From Yoonia sp. (GTDB lineage: Bacteria; Pseudomonadota; Alphaproteobacteria; Rhodobacterales; Rhodobacteraceae): a DNA stretch of 45,492 bases. Below the pieces are notes generated by a model. It worked only from the letters and a program-made list of their open reading frames with translations, ran no database searches and was not told where the DNA came from. Both the position numbers and the translations under genes were made by a program. Below are positions 26,815-35,688 of this stretch, one piece after another. How positions within the stretch are numbered: position 1 is the stretch's first letter; each line of letters opens with the position of its first letter. The stretch is from the NCBI GenBank assembly GCA_029252195.1, contig JAQXBV010000029.1, forward strand, positions 1-45,492. Direction: 5' to 3'.

Positions 26815-27201
26815 CTATTTCTTCTCAAGTGACGCCAGTTTATCGGCGCCCCATTTCATCTGGTTTTTCAATTCGCCAATCGCCTCTTCCAGCTCTCGCT
26901 TCTGGGATTCCATATCGGCGAGGTGACGTGCGGCGGTTTTCAAAGTCTTGGAAAGTTGGGTCATCTGGCTGTCGCCCATGTGATACAGATCGAGCAGCTG
27001 GCGGATTTCTTCGAGAGTAAATCCAAAACGCTTGCCGCGCAGGATCAGCTTAAGACGCGCACGGTCGCGCTTGGTAAAAAGACGACGCTGCCCCTCGCGG
27101 ATCGGGAACAGCAGCTCTTTGGCTTCGTAAAATCGTAACGTGCGCGGTGTCACATCAAAGGCGGCGCACATGTCGCGAATGTTCATCGTATCGGTCGTCA
27201 T
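26815..27201 (-). CDS. MerR-family regulator of the beta-oxidation block
   Basis: The 128-residue protein has an N-terminal MerR winged helix (MNIRDMCAAFDVTPRTLRFYEAKELL at about 6-31, then REGQRRLFTKRDRARLKLILRGKRFGFTLEEIRQLL) and a coiled-coil dimerisation helix (about 80-125). There are no metal-binding cysteines, which fits the LiuR-like class of MerR proteins that respond to acyl-CoA-type ligands. Its promoter region holds the dyad complex at 27274-27303. A start at 27186 is also possible. The assignment to acyl-CoA metabolism rests on the adjacent dehydrogenase. Confidence 0.85.
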   Translation of the reverse strand: MTTDTMNIRDMCAAFDVTPRTLRFYEAKELLFPIREGQRRLFTKRDRARLKLILRGKRFGFTLEEIRQLLDLYHMGDSQMTQLSKTLKTAARHLADMESQKRELEEAIGELKNQMKWGADKLASLEKK

Positions 27202-27273
27202 AACTCATTTCCCATTCATGTCTGGCGTGATGACAAACACTTGCGAGGTCAGGTATCACCATACAAGATAAAT

Positions 27274-27303
27274 TGACGTTAACGTAAACGATACGTTACG
27301 TCA
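27274..27303. promoter_or_regulatory. ACGT-rich double dyad upstream of merR
   Basis: TTGACGTTAACGTAAA (27273-27288) is a near-palindrome of the form seen in LiuR-type MerR sites. The wider unit TGACGTTAACGT–AAACGAT–ACGTTACGTCA is itself an imperfect inverted repeat. It lies about 75 bases before the merR start. Nothing else coding is visible in 27202-27435. Confidence 0.65.
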
Positions 27304-27435
27304 TTTTTAAGCTGACGAAAGGTCAGCAAAGTTTACGTAGGGTTCCGCGCAACATTTGGAAATTGAGATGTATCCGAAAATGACGATTTCCGCCCAAAAT
27401 TCCCCGCAAAATAAAGTGTTTGGCGAAGTTTTGGC

Positions 27436-27804
27436 CTAAAGCAATTGCGTCTTGGTCTGATTGCGCAGGGCCGTCAGTTCGGCCAAAGTCTCTTCAAGTT
27501 GCTTCTTTTGCTCGACCAATTCGACAATTTGTTTGTCGGCAAGTGCGATCCACTGCTTCATTTGGGCTGCGGTGCCTTCGTGTTCATAGATCAAAAGCCA
27601 CTGGCGAATGTCTTCTAAAGCGAATCCAAAGCGGCGTCCTCGCAGGATCAGGGTCATGCGTGCGGTCTCGCGCGCGCTGTAGAACCGTGAGCGGCCTTCC
27701 TTCTCGGGGGTTAACAGTTCGATATACTCGTAATAGCGCAACGTGCGCGGTGTGACGTCAAATTTGGCGCACATTTCTTTGAAGGAAAGGCGAGTTTCGG
27801 TCAT
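27436..27804 (-). CDS. Second MerR-family regulator
   Basis: The 122-residue product (TETRLSFKEMCAKFDVTPRT) is a paralogue of the gene at 26815: the same MerR winged helix with LRYYEYIELL and RFYSARETARMTLILRGRRFGFALEDIRQWLL, then a coiled coil ending KTQLL. No cysteine sensor is present. GAGGAG lies 7 bases before the chosen ATG; the ATG at 27810 is too close. A good promoter sits at 27826-27854. Target unknown; it may regulate the same operon or act on its own gene. Confidence 0.85.
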   Translation of the reverse strand: MTETRLSFKEMCAKFDVTPRTLRYYEYIELLTPEKEGRSRFYSARETARMTLILRGRRFGFALEDIRQWLLIYEHEGTAAQMKQWIALADKQIVELVEQKKQLEETLAELTALRNQTKTQLL

Positions 27805-27825
27805 GGGCATGCTCCTCATGCGCGT

Positions 27826-27854
27826 AACATAGAGCGCCGCGCATATTGGAGCAA
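27826..27854 (-). promoter_or_regulatory. Sigma70-like promoter of the second merR gene
   Basis: On the minus strand TTGCTC (27849-27854), a 17-base spacer and TATGTT (27826-27831) precede the ATG at 27804 by about 22 bases. The spacing is standard rather than the 19-20 bases expected for a MerR-activated promoter. Confidence 0.5.
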
Positions 27855-27860
27855 CTTAGT

Positions 27861-29000
27861 TTAGTTTAGGAAGTCGGGTGCAAAGAAGTAAAATCCGTAG
27901 GCCATGATCATCGCGGGAATTGTTGAATAGATCGTCGCCCAAATCGCGGCTTTGGGGTTTAGGGCAATCGCAGGAAACAAGGCATCGCCGTCATTCGAGA
28001 TCGCATTGCCCATCAGCGCAGCAAAGGGGACCAGCCCGTTGATGTAGAGCGTCGTCACTACAACTTGCGGCCCACATCCGGGAACGAGACCAATTACCAC
28101 ACCGATCAAGGGCAACAGCGGTGCGGCCGTCTTGAACATCGCTTCAAGGTCAAAACCGCCAAATGCGACGATATAATCATAGGCAAGATAGGCGGCGATA
28201 ACCCAAACAAGGATAAAGGCGGTTTCTTCAGCCATCCGCGTCACGGGGCTGTCGGCTGCGTTTGTCATCGCCTGCACTGTGGAGACCGTCCAGATCGTGA
28301 GACTGACGGCGACCCCTGCGAGCCCGATGTAGGTGGGCAAACCTGCCCAGACCTCATAGACGTCCGCACCTGTCAGTTGGGTGATCCCGATCCCCAGACC
28401 GGGCACAAAGACCGCCAATGCAGTATAGTCCCGCTTTCGGCTCTGGCCGATGAGAGGAGCCAAGTCACAGGTGCCGGTGGGCGAACCGAGGTAAGGGGTG
28501 CGCGAGAACGCATCAACAATGTAGCCCGACAAAATGCCGACGCCAAATCCCAGCGGCAGCACGACAAGTGCGACGTCTGGTCGGGTCGCAATCAACAAGA
28601 AAGCGGCGTCTCCCATCGTGGCTGTCAGGGCCGCAACAACCGAGCCAAACCCCACATTGCCCGATGAATAGGCCGCCACGACAATGACTGCACCGCCGCA
28701 GCCCGGTGTGGCGCCCAAAAGCGAGGCGAGCGGGACTTGCCAGCTTTTCGCACCCTCAAGCGTCTCCCCGATGTTGAACTTGAACAGCTTCTCTGCGCCA
28801 TAAAAAAGTAGGAACGTCGCAGAGACGAAAACCGCAACCTGTGTATAGGCATCAATCATCAAGCCGCGGGTCATTTGCCCCAAATCGCCCGGAAAGATGG
28901 CCAGCGCGAGCAGCGCCAGCGCGACCACCAACCGTTTCGGGCGGAACGGGCCGATGCGGAGCACATCTTGATATGCTTTGACGTGGGTCGTGGCATCCAT
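27861..29000 (-). CDS. Putative manganese/heavy-metal transporter (PF11449-like)
   Basis: A 379-residue membrane protein with about 10-11 helices. It has two similar half-motifs, [20 protein letters not shown] (about 94) and [20 protein letters not shown] (about 315), suggesting an inverted internal repeat; this pattern fits the family annotated as putative manganese or heavy-metal transporters (ArsP_2). Start ATG at 29000, chosen because [22 protein letters not shown] begins the conserved part; the open frame upstream runs through the divergent thioesterase gene. Substrate is not shown by sequence. A partly symmetric element lies at 29013. Confidence 0.8.
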   Translation of the reverse strand: MDATTHVKAYQDVLRIGPFRPKRLVVALALLALAIFPGDLGQMTRGLMIDAYTQVAVFVSATFLLFYGAEKLFKFNIGETLEGAKSWQVPLASLLGATPGCGGAVIVVAAYSSGNVGFGSVVAALTATMGDAAFLLIATRPDVALVVLPLGFGVGILSGYIVDAFSRTPYLGSPTGTCDLAPLIGQSRKRDYTALAVFVPGLGIGITQLTGADVYEVWAGLPTYIGLAGVAVSLTIWTVSTVQAMTNAADSPVTRMAEETAFILVWVIAAYLAYDYIVAFGGFDLEAMFKTAAPLLPLIGVVIGLVPGCGPQVVVTTLYINGLVPFAALMGNAISNDGDALFPAIALNPKAAIWATIYSTIPAMIMAYGFYFFAPDFLN

Positions 29001-29097
29001 AACAGGCAACCTTTTGCGAGTAGTTCTCAATTGCAGAGATAGCACTTGCAACCCGCCAGACAAGTGGCAAGTTGCCGCGAACAAATTGGAGTCCCTC

Positions 29098-29541
29098 ATG
29101 TCCGACGAGATCAAAGCCCGCCAAGAGCTCATTGCGCGTAAATTTATTGAGGCGATCCCGCATGCGCGAGCGCTGGGCATGCAATTGACCGAGATCGGAG
29201 ACGGTCGGGCGACGATCACGATGGATTATGATCCGCGGCTCATCGGGGATCCGGAAACCGGCGTCATTCACGGCGGGGCCGTTTCGGCCCTGATGGACAC
29301 CTGTTCGGGGGCGGCAGTCATGGCCCACCCCTCAGGCCCGCTCGGCACCGCGACGATTGACCTGCGCATCGACTACATGCGCTCGGCGAAACCGGGCGAT
29401 ATGATCACGGCGACCGCCGAATGTTACCATGTGACCCGCTCCGTGGCATTTATTCGCGCGACGGCTACGGACGCGGACACATCACGGCCCGTCGCCACAG
29501 CAACAGGGGCCTTCACCATCGAGACAGGAGGGCTGAAGTAA
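29098..29541 (+). CDS. PaaI-family acyl-CoA thioesterase
   Basis: Hot-dog fold thioesterase of 147 residues. It shows the family's [20 protein letters not shown] (the HGG motif with the acidic residue in the central helix) and [15 protein letters not shown]. It hydrolyses acyl- or aryl-CoA; substrate unknown. Start chosen at ATG 29098, since an in-frame ATG at 28978 would overlap the divergent transporter. Its stop overlaps the next start by one base (TAATG), giving a coupled thioesterase pair. Confidence 0.85.
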   Translation: MSDEIKARQELIARKFIEAIPHARALGMQLTEIGDGRATITMDYDPRLIGDPETGVIHGGAVSALMDTCSGAAVMAHPSGPLGTATIDLRIDYMRSAKPGDMITATAECYHVTRSVAFIRATATDADTSRPVATATGAFTIETGGLK

Positions 29542-30035
29542 TGGCCAAACGTCCAGAACCTGTACAGGTCGTCAAGCAACGCCGTGACGCTGCCCTCCAA
29601 GGGCTTGTGGCCCGCGTCCCTTATATCCAGTTCTTGGGGATTCAGTTCGAACGCCACGGTGACGAACTCACCGCTGTGCTGCCCTTTAAAGAAGAGAATG
29701 TCGGCAACCCGATGCTGCCCGCTCTGCACGGCGGGGTCACTGCGGCCTTCATGGAGGTCGCCGCAATCATCGAATTGACGTGGTCCATGACGTGGGAAGA
29801 GATGGAAGCAGGCAAGCCCATCGAAGATTTGGGCACGATCCTCTTGCCGAAAACGATCGACTTCACCGTTGATTACCTCCGCTCGGGCCTGCCGCGCGAC
29901 GCCTATGCGCGCGCTCGGGTCAACCGCGTCGGGCGCCGCTATGCTTCGGTGCATGTCGAAGGCTGGCAAGATAATCGCAGTCGTATGTTCGCGCAAGCGA
30001 CGGGCCATTTCCTGATGCCTGCGCGCGATGGCTAA
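29541..30035 (+). CDS. Second PaaI-like thioesterase
   Basis: A 164-residue hot-dog protein, distinct from its neighbour but with the same core: NPMLPALHGGVTAAFMEVAAIIELTW and KTIDFTVDYLRSGLPRDAYARARV. Paralogous pairs of this kind are common in alphaproteobacteria. It overlaps the previous gene by 1 base and the MATE gene by 8, so all three should be one transcript. Confidence 0.85.
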   Translation: MAKRPEPVQVVKQRRDAALQGLVARVPYIQFLGIQFERHGDELTAVLPFKEENVGNPMLPALHGGVTAAFMEVAAIIELTWSMTWEEMEAGKPIEDLGTILLPKTIDFTVDYLRSGLPRDAYARARVNRVGRRYASVHVEGWQDNRSRMFAQATGHFLMPARDG

Positions 30036-31371
30036 TGCACTGACCCATAAGCGGGTCCTGCAAATTGCTGTGCCGATTGTACTCTCCAACGCGACAGTGC
30101 CGATCCTCGGGGTTGTTGATACGGGGGTTGTCGGCCAGCTGGGGCAAGCGGCCCCGATTGGCGCAGTGGGTATTGGCGCGATCATCCTGACGGCGTTTTA
30201 CTGGATTTTCGGGTTCCTGCGGATGGGCACAGCAGGGCTGACCGCCCAAGCAGCGGGGGCCGAAGACGACGTTGAAGTTGCGGTGCTCTTGTCGCGTGCG
30301 CTGCTTGTCGGTTTCGCCGCTGGTGCCGTCATGATTTTGGGGCAAATCCCGCTGTTCTGGCTTGCGTTCAAAATCTCGCCCGCCAGTCCCGAGGTGGAGA
30401 GTCTTGCACGGGAATACATGCAAATTCGTGTGTGGTCCGCGCCTGCAACCATTGCGCTTTATGGGATAATCGGCTGGCTGATTGCCCAAGAACGGACCCG
30501 CGGGGTCTTTGCGATCCAAGTGCTGATGAACGGGGTGAACATCGGCCTTGATATCCTCTTTGTGCTGCACCTCGACTATGGAGTCGCGGGCGTTGGCTGG
30601 GCCACGTTTATCGCAGAATGGGGCGGGCTGGCATTGGGGCTCTGGCTGTGCCGCGATGCGTTTGCGGGCGATGGATGGCGCGACAAGGCGCGGGTGTTTG
30701 ATCTGCCACGACTGCGCAATATGGCCGTGGTCAATACCGATATTCTGATCCGCTCTGTGCTGCTGCAAGCGATCTTTGTGAGCTTCTTGTTTTGGGGGGC
30801 GGACTTCGGCGATGTGCAACTTGCTGCAAATCAAATCCTACTGCAATTTCTCAACGTGACTGCTTATGCGCTTGATGGGTTTGCCGCCGCCGCAGAGAGT
30901 CTCGTTGGTCAAGCCTTGGGTGCAAGAAACCGCGCCCGTTTGCGGCGGGGCGCGATTCTAACGAGCGGCTGGGGGGGGGCGATCTGCGCGGGGCTCGCGC
31001 TGGTTTTTGCGATTGCGGGACCATGCCTGATTGATACAATGACCACCGCGACTGACGTGCAATTCGCCGCGCGACACTACTTGCCCTATATGGTGGCCGC
31101 ACCCATCGTGGGGGTAGGGGCGTGGATGTTAGACGGCATTTTCATTGGTGCGACGCGCACCCGCGACATGCGTAACATGATGATTGTGTCGGCTCTGGCT
31201 TACTTTCTTGCGGTCTTGCCTCTGATGTGGCTGTTTGGCAATCACGGGCTTTGGATTGGACTTTTGTTCAGCTTTGTCGTGCGCGGCATCGCACTTGGCC
31301 TGCGATACCCAAGTCTCGAAGCCGCCGCTAACGCGCCAATTTTTGCATCAGAAATTGGGCCCAAATTTTGA
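30028..31371 (+). CDS. MATE-family efflux transporter (DinF-like)
   Basis: A 447-residue protein with about 12 membrane helices and the typical MATE start RVLQIAVPIVLSNATVPILGVVDTGVVGQLG, GTAGLTAQAAG, and the internal second half with AAAESLVGQALGARNRARLRRGA. It exports cationic compounds by Na+ or H+ antiport. It overlaps the thioesterase stop by 8 bases. A long inverted repeat crosses its stop codon at 31336-31383. Confidence 0.9.
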   Translation: MANALTHKRVLQIAVPIVLSNATVPILGVVDTGVVGQLGQAAPIGAVGIGAIILTAFYWIFGFLRMGTAGLTAQAAGAEDDVEVAVLLSRALLVGFAAGAVMILGQIPLFWLAFKISPASPEVESLAREYMQIRVWSAPATIALYGIIGWLIAQERTRGVFAIQVLMNGVNIGLDILFVLHLDYGVAGVGWATFIAEWGGLALGLWLCRDAFAGDGWRDKARVFDLPRLRNMAVVNTDILIRSVLLQAIFVSFLFWGADFGDVQLAANQILLQFLNVTAYALDGFAAAAESLVGQALGARNRARLRRGAILTSGWGGAICAGLALVFAIAGPCLIDTMTTATDVQFAARHYLPYMVAAPIVGVGAWMLDGIFIGATRTRDMRNMMIVSALAYFLAVLPLMWLFGNHGLWIGLLFSFVVRGIALGLRYPSLEAAANAPIFASEIGPKF

Positions 31372-31383
31372 TGCAAAATTTGC
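31336..31383. repeat. 48-bp imperfect palindrome across the MATE stop codon
   Basis: Two 24-base arms meet at GGGCCC (centre 31359/31360) with four mismatches. It encodes the last residues of the MATE protein and ends 5 bases from the convergent arsC-like stop. As RNA it would be a near-perfect 24-bp hairpin on either strand and may end both transcripts; a U-run is lacking. Confidence 0.7.
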
Positions 31384-31387
31384 AGCC

Positions 31388-31714
31388 CTAATCGAGCAAA
31401 CCTAATACATTTTCTGGCGGGCGTCCGATCACGGCTTGTTTCCCGACAATCACGATGGGTCGTTCAATCAAGATCGGATTGGTGAGCATCTGCGCAATCA
31501 GCGCTGCCTCATCACCATCCACGAACCCAGTCTCACCGCGACGCACAATTTGATCGGCGGTTTTGCCCAAAGCAGTCAGCACCGCGCGCAGTTCCGTTTC
31601 ACTGGGCACATCTTTCAGATAGAGCCGCACTTTGTGCGCCACACCTTTTGCCTCAAGAATTGCCAAGGCCTGACGCGATTTTGAACAGCGTGGATTGTGC
31701 CATATCTCTATCAT
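31388..31714 (-). CDS. arsC: ArsC-family arsenate reductase-like protein
   Basis: A 108-residue glutaredoxin-dependent ArsC-like protein. Cys10 sits in [11 protein letters not shown], and the conserved arginines are visible in RRGETGF and [10 protein letters not shown]. No ars operon (arsB, arsR) is nearby, so arsenate may not be the physiological substrate. Its ATG overlaps the pyrD stop (ATGA). Last gene of the DUF952-pyrD-arsC operon. Confidence 0.85.
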   Translation of the reverse strand: MIEIWHNPRCSKSRQALAILEAKGVAHKVRLYLKDVPSETELRAVLTALGKTADQIVRRGETGFVDGDEAALIAQMLTNPILIERPIVIVGKQAVIGRPPENVLGLLD

Positions 31715-32760
31715 AGAAACTCCTCCCGTCCCGTGCCAACAGCGTCTGCGACATTTGCATAACCGTCTTTGGCCAGCAAATCCTCTAACCCGTGCACGAT
31801 ATCATCGGCCAGCGAAATGCCGCCATATACCAGTGCCGTATAGAGTTGGACCGCCGACGCGCCCGCACGAATTTTCGCATAGGCTTGCGCCGCAGATCCA
31901 ATTCCGCCGACCCCGATAATCGGAAGTTTGGTGCGGAGCGACAATTGCGCGACTACGCGAGTTGATTTCTCAAACAGGGGCTGCCCGGACAGCCCGCCTG
32001 TTTCGGCAGCATGTGGCCCATGCAAGTCCACACGGTCCAAGGTTGTATTTGTTGCAATCAGCGCGTCGATACCCGCGGCATCCGCCACGGCTGCCACATC
32101 ATCCAAGGCGGCTTCATCCAGATCAGGGGCGATCTTCAGGAATACTTTCACAGGTCGCGCCAGTGCTGCATTGGCAGTCACCACACCGTCGAGCAGCGCG
32201 GCCAATGCCGCTTTCCCTTGCAGATCGCGTAGTTTTTCCGTGTTGGGCGAAGACACATTGACGGTCGCAAAGTCCAGATAGGCGCCGCAGGTTGCCAAGA
32301 CTTTTGCAAAATCCGCCGCGCGATCCAAGCTGTCTTTATTTGCGCCAAGGTTGAGACCGATCACGCCTTTGGGACGAGCGGAGAGGCGCGCGGCAATCAC
32401 GGCCATCCCCTGATTGTTGAACCCGAAACGGTTGATCGCGGCCCTATCTTGCTTCAGACGAAACAGGCGTGGCTTTGGGTTGCCGTCTTGCGGGCGCGGG
32501 GTGGCCGCGCCGACCTCAAGGAACCCAAAACCGCACCCCATCAGCGCATGGAGCGCCGTTGCATTCTTATCAAAGCCGGCAGCCAAGCCGACAGGGTTCG
32601 GCAATACCAATCCGGCGACGGTCGTGCGCAGCCGGTCGGAGGTATGGGGCCCCGCCTTTGGCCCCAGCCCTGCGTTTAAGGCCCTGATTGCCAGGCCATG
32701 CGCCAGCTCAGGATCAATCTGGCGCATCGCGGCCACGCCGAGTTTCTCAAGTAATCTCAC
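31711..32760 (-). CDS. pyrD: Dihydroorotate dehydrogenase (quinone)
   Basis: Fourth step of pyrimidine synthesis, oxidising dihydroorotate with FMN and passing electrons to quinone. The 349-residue class 2 enzyme has a short N-terminal membrane-associating segment, [23 protein letters not shown], the catalytic serine in [14 protein letters not shown], and [13 protein letters not shown]. The start is GTG (32758-32760), overlapping the DUF952 stop (GTGA) with GGAG upstream; no suitable ATG exists nearby. Confidence 0.95.
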   Translation of the reverse strand: MRLLEKLGVAAMRQIDPELAHGLAIRALNAGLGPKAGPHTSDRLRTTVAGLVLPNPVGLAAGFDKNATALHALMGCGFGFLEVGAATPRPQDGNPKPRLFRLKQDRAAINRFGFNNQGMAVIAARLSARPKGVIGLNLGANKDSLDRAADFAKVLATCGAYLDFATVNVSSPNTEKLRDLQGKAALAALLDGVVTANAALARPVKVFLKIAPDLDEAALDDVAAVADAAGIDALIATNTTLDRVDLHGPHAAETGGLSGQPLFEKSTRVVAQLSLRTKLPIIGVGGIGSAAQAYAKIRAGASAVQLYTALVYGGISLADDIVHGLEDLLAKDGYANVADAVGTGREEFL

Positions 32761-33095
32761 GTTAAATCTCCAAATTGATGCACGCCATCTATGATCGGCA
32801 GCGGCCTCGACCAAACAACATCTGACAAGGTTAAATCGCGGAACAAATGCGGGAACATGTCGCCACCACGCGAGGGTTCCCACTTCAGCGCATCCAGACC
32901 GTCAGCCTCAACTGCGACCAACACAAGCCCGTCCACGCCTGCAAAGTAAAGCTCTGCGGTGCGTGCGACCGTTACCGCCGACGAGAAATGGATAAACCCG
33001 TCCACCAAATCAATTGGCGCACCAGCAGTACGTCCTGCGGCTTGCAACTGCGCCCATTCATCGGCGCGGAATATTTTGTAAATCAACATGGGCAT
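32757..33095 (-). CDS. DUF952-family protein
   Basis: A 112-residue protein with the family landmarks [36 protein letters not shown] and [15 protein letters not shown]. The fold is ADP-ribosyltransferase-like in related structures, but function is unproven. It lies first in the operon with pyrD and arsC and overlaps pyrD by 4 bases. The start was placed at ATG 33095; 33089 is also possible. Confidence 0.85.
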   Translation of the reverse strand: MPMLIYKIFRADEWAQLQAAGRTAGAPIDLVDGFIHFSSAVTVARTAELYFAGVDGLVLVAVEADGLDALKWEPSRGGDMFPHLFRDLTLSDVVWSRPLPIIDGVHQFGDLT

Positions 33096-33241
33096 GTCAT
33101 GGCCTGTGCTGAAACTTTGGTCAAGAACCCCGCTGTTACAAAGCTGTCGCAAGGAAAAGTTACGCTGAACCCTGATCGGCATTTGATTCCCGCGTGAGGC
33201 GTTGCCAAGCTGACCATAATGTAACCGAAGGGGATATTTCC

Positions 33242-34799
33242 ATGCTTTCTCGCATCATGACAACAACCTGCGCATTGGCGCTCACAGCTTCTGCCGCGGC
33301 TGCGGAATACTCGCTGACCTTTCTGCACACCAACGATTTCCATGCCCGGTTTGAACCGATTAGCGCCTATGATAGCGGGTGCTCTGCGGAAGACAATACA
33401 GAGGGCAAGTGCTTTGGTGGCCCCGCGCGTTTGGTCACCGCCGTGGCCGAGGCGCGCGCGCTCCAACAACTCCATCCTGGTTGATGGCGGTGACCAGTTC
33501 CAAGGCACACTGTTCTATACATATTACAAGGGCGCCATGGCCGCCGAGTTCATGAACAAACTCGGCTATGACGGCATGACTGTCGGCAACCACGAATTCG
33601 ACGACGGCCCAGAGGTCCTCGCGGGCTTCATGGACACGATCAACTTCCCGATCCTGATGTCCAACGCTGACGTCTCTGGCGAACCGCTTCTGGCGGGTAA
33701 ACTCGCGAAATCCACCATCATCGAGCGGGGCGGCGAGAAAATCGGCCTTATCGGTCTGACACCGCAAAACACCGACGAACTGGCGAGCCCGGGCGATAAC
33801 GTCATCTTTACCGATCCATCCGGGGCCGTGCAGGCCGAGGTTGATCTGCTGACCGCCGAAGGTGTGAACAAGATCATCGTGCTGTCCCACTCTGGATATG
33901 GCGTCGACCAAGAGGTCGCGGCCAGTACAACAGGCGTTGACGTGATCGTCGGCGGCCACACCAACACGCTTTTGTCCAACACGGATGAGAACGCGGTCGG
34001 CCCATACCCAACGATGGTGAACAACACGGCGATCCTGTCGGCCTATGCCTACGGCAAATTCTTGGGCGAACTGAACGTGACCTTTGACGACGCGGGCAAC
34101 ATTACCGAAGCTGTCGGCGAGCCGATTCTGATCAACGGCGAAGTGGCCGAGGATGCAGAAACCGTCGCACGTATTGCGGAACTGGCCGTGCCACTGGAAG
34201 AAATCCGCAACAAGGTTGTGGCCACTTCGGCCAGCACCATCGACGGTAACCGCGACAATTGCCGGGTGAAAGAATGCGAAATGGGCAACCTTGTGGCTGA
34301 CGCGATGCTTGACCGCGTGGCCGCGCAGGGCATCCAGATTGCGATTGCTAACTCTGGCGGCTTGCGGGCCTCGATTGACGCGGGCGACGTGACCATGGGC
34401 GAAGTTCTCACCGTGCTGCCGTTCCAGAACACGCTCTCGACCTTCCACGTCTCGGGTCAAACCGTTGTGGATGCCCTTGAAAACGGCGTCTCGGAAATCG
34501 CCGATGTGGCAGGCCGCTTCCCGCAAGTCGCAGGCATGACCTTCACCGTTGACCCCGCTGCCGAAGTGGGCGCCCGTATCTCTGACGTGATGGTCGCAGG
34601 TGCGCCGATCGATCTGGCCGCGACCTATGGTCTGGTGTCCAACAACTACGTGCGCAACGGCGGCGACGGCTACAAGATGTTCCGCGACGCTGAAAACGCA
34701 TACGACTTCGGCCCCGACCTTGCCGACGTCACCGCGGAATACCTCGCAGCACAGGGCGGCTACACGGCCTACCTCGACGGACGTATCGTCGTTAAGTAA
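33242..34799 (+). pseudogene. Periplasmic 5'-nucleotidase with frameshift
   Basis: Signal peptide (MLSRIMTTTCALALTASAAA) followed by the metallophosphatase domain, with HTNDFHARFEP, VDGGDQFQGT, TVGNHEFDDG, LSHSGYGV and VGGHTNT, and a C-terminal nucleotidase domain (NSGGLRASIDAG; HVSGQTVVDALE). The frame breaks at 33452-33461 in a run of five GC units: frame one stops at 33484, and the matching second half is one frame on. Adding one GC unit restores a 519-residue UshA-like enzyme reading AEARARSNNSILVDGG. A phase-variable tract, a real mutation or a sequencing error are all possible. Confidence 0.85.
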
Positions 34800-34820
34800 G
34801 CGAGTAGGCTAACCATAAAA

Positions 34821-34858
34821 GACCCCCCGCCGCTGGCCTGTGGCGGGGGGTCTTTTCT
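34821..34858. terminator. Bidirectional terminator
   Basis: GACCCCCCGCC (34821-34831) pairs with GGCGGGGGGTC (34842-34852). TTTTCTT follows on the plus strand and TTTTATGG on the minus. It lies between the convergent 5'-nucleotidase and NYN genes. Confidence 0.9.
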
Positions 34859-34859
34859 T

Positions 34860-35546
34860 CTAATGCCCGTTGAAGCCCGACATACAGTATCGGACCATCG
34901 CCTCAGGGCCGCGCGGGTCAACATCAAATAAAGTGGGGCGTTTGGTCAAATAGGCACGCCAGTTCTTTTCGGGGTGCGCGCTAATCCGTGTGCCATGAGT
35001 GACCGACATTTTGGGCGCAAGATCCACGATACGCATGCCCTGACCGTTCTTGCTATGGGCCGAGATCATCAGGCGAATATCATTGTCAAATTGCGTGACA
35101 TTCGTGGTCGACTCCTGAAGCTCAGTTTTGCTTTTTGGTGGTGTCGGGCTCGCCAATACTTCAAACGCCGAACAGGCCAACCGAAACCTATCGGGTGCTT
35201 TCTTTTCACCCAAGCCCAGAATAAGCACCCCATATTCCCGAAGGCGATGCGCTAAATGTGAGAAATCGCCGTCCGAACTCGCAATCACACATATTTCGGT
35301 CTTTTGGATCAACGCGATTTCCATCGCGTCAACGCTTAGCAGCAGGTCTGAAGCATTCTTACCTGTCCCAGCATGCATGGCGCGGTAGCCCGCCATGTTG
35401 AGCCAATCGGTTTGATTTGCGCCCGAGGTATAGACCCGCGAAATGTCGACACGCCCAAGCGCCGCGGCTTTCTGGAGGATCAGTTCGGCAAAAGTCGGGC
35501 TGATATTGTCGCCATCGACCAAAATCGCAACACGTCGCTCATCCAT
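34860..35546 (-). CDS. NYN-domain protein (LabA-like)
   Basis: The 228-residue product begins with a NYN/PIN-like nuclease fold (residues 5-150): RVAILVDGDNIS with acidic residues D11 and D13, NASDLLLSVDAME and VIASSDGDFSHLAHRLREYG, the metal-coordinating pattern of NYN ribonucleases. The C-terminal part (about 160-225) resembles an OST-HTH/LOTUS-like module. RNA cleavage or processing is the likely role, without known substrate. Single gene in its direction, convergent with the 5'-nucleotidase. Confidence 0.85.
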   Translation of the reverse strand: MDERRVAILVDGDNISPTFAELILQKAAALGRVDISRVYTSGANQTDWLNMAGYRAMHAGTGKNASDLLLSVDAMEIALIQKTEICVIASSDGDFSHLAHRLREYGVLILGLGEKKAPDRFRLACSAFEVLASPTPPKSKTELQESTTNVTQFDNDIRLMISAHSKNGQGMRIVDLAPKMSVTHGTRISAHPEKNWRAYLTKRPTLFDVDPRGPEAMVRYCMSGFNGH

Positions 35547-35688
35547 ATAATGGCCCTCAAAATCGGTATCGTTTGAAATCTGCCTATGAGATCAGTTTGG
35601 CAGAAATGAGACGGATTGGTAAAGTGAAATAGCCGCGTTGCGTCACTTAGCGGCTCGCGTTAGCGTCATAGCCAAACCGGAGGCCACG

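Noticed and set aside
26815-27804. Metal-sensing (MerR/CueR-type) role of the two MerR proteins
   Set aside because: Neither has the cysteine pair of metal sensors; their context is acyl-CoA metabolism.
31388-31714. Arsenic resistance operon
   Set aside because: Only an ArsC-like gene is present, coupled to pyrD; no ArsB, Acr3 or ArsR.
33342-34799. The 5'-nucleotidase second half as a separate gene from ATG 33342
   Set aside because: The region 33342-33460 in that frame is not nucleotidase-like, while the correct sequence continues from the first half by a one-unit slip.
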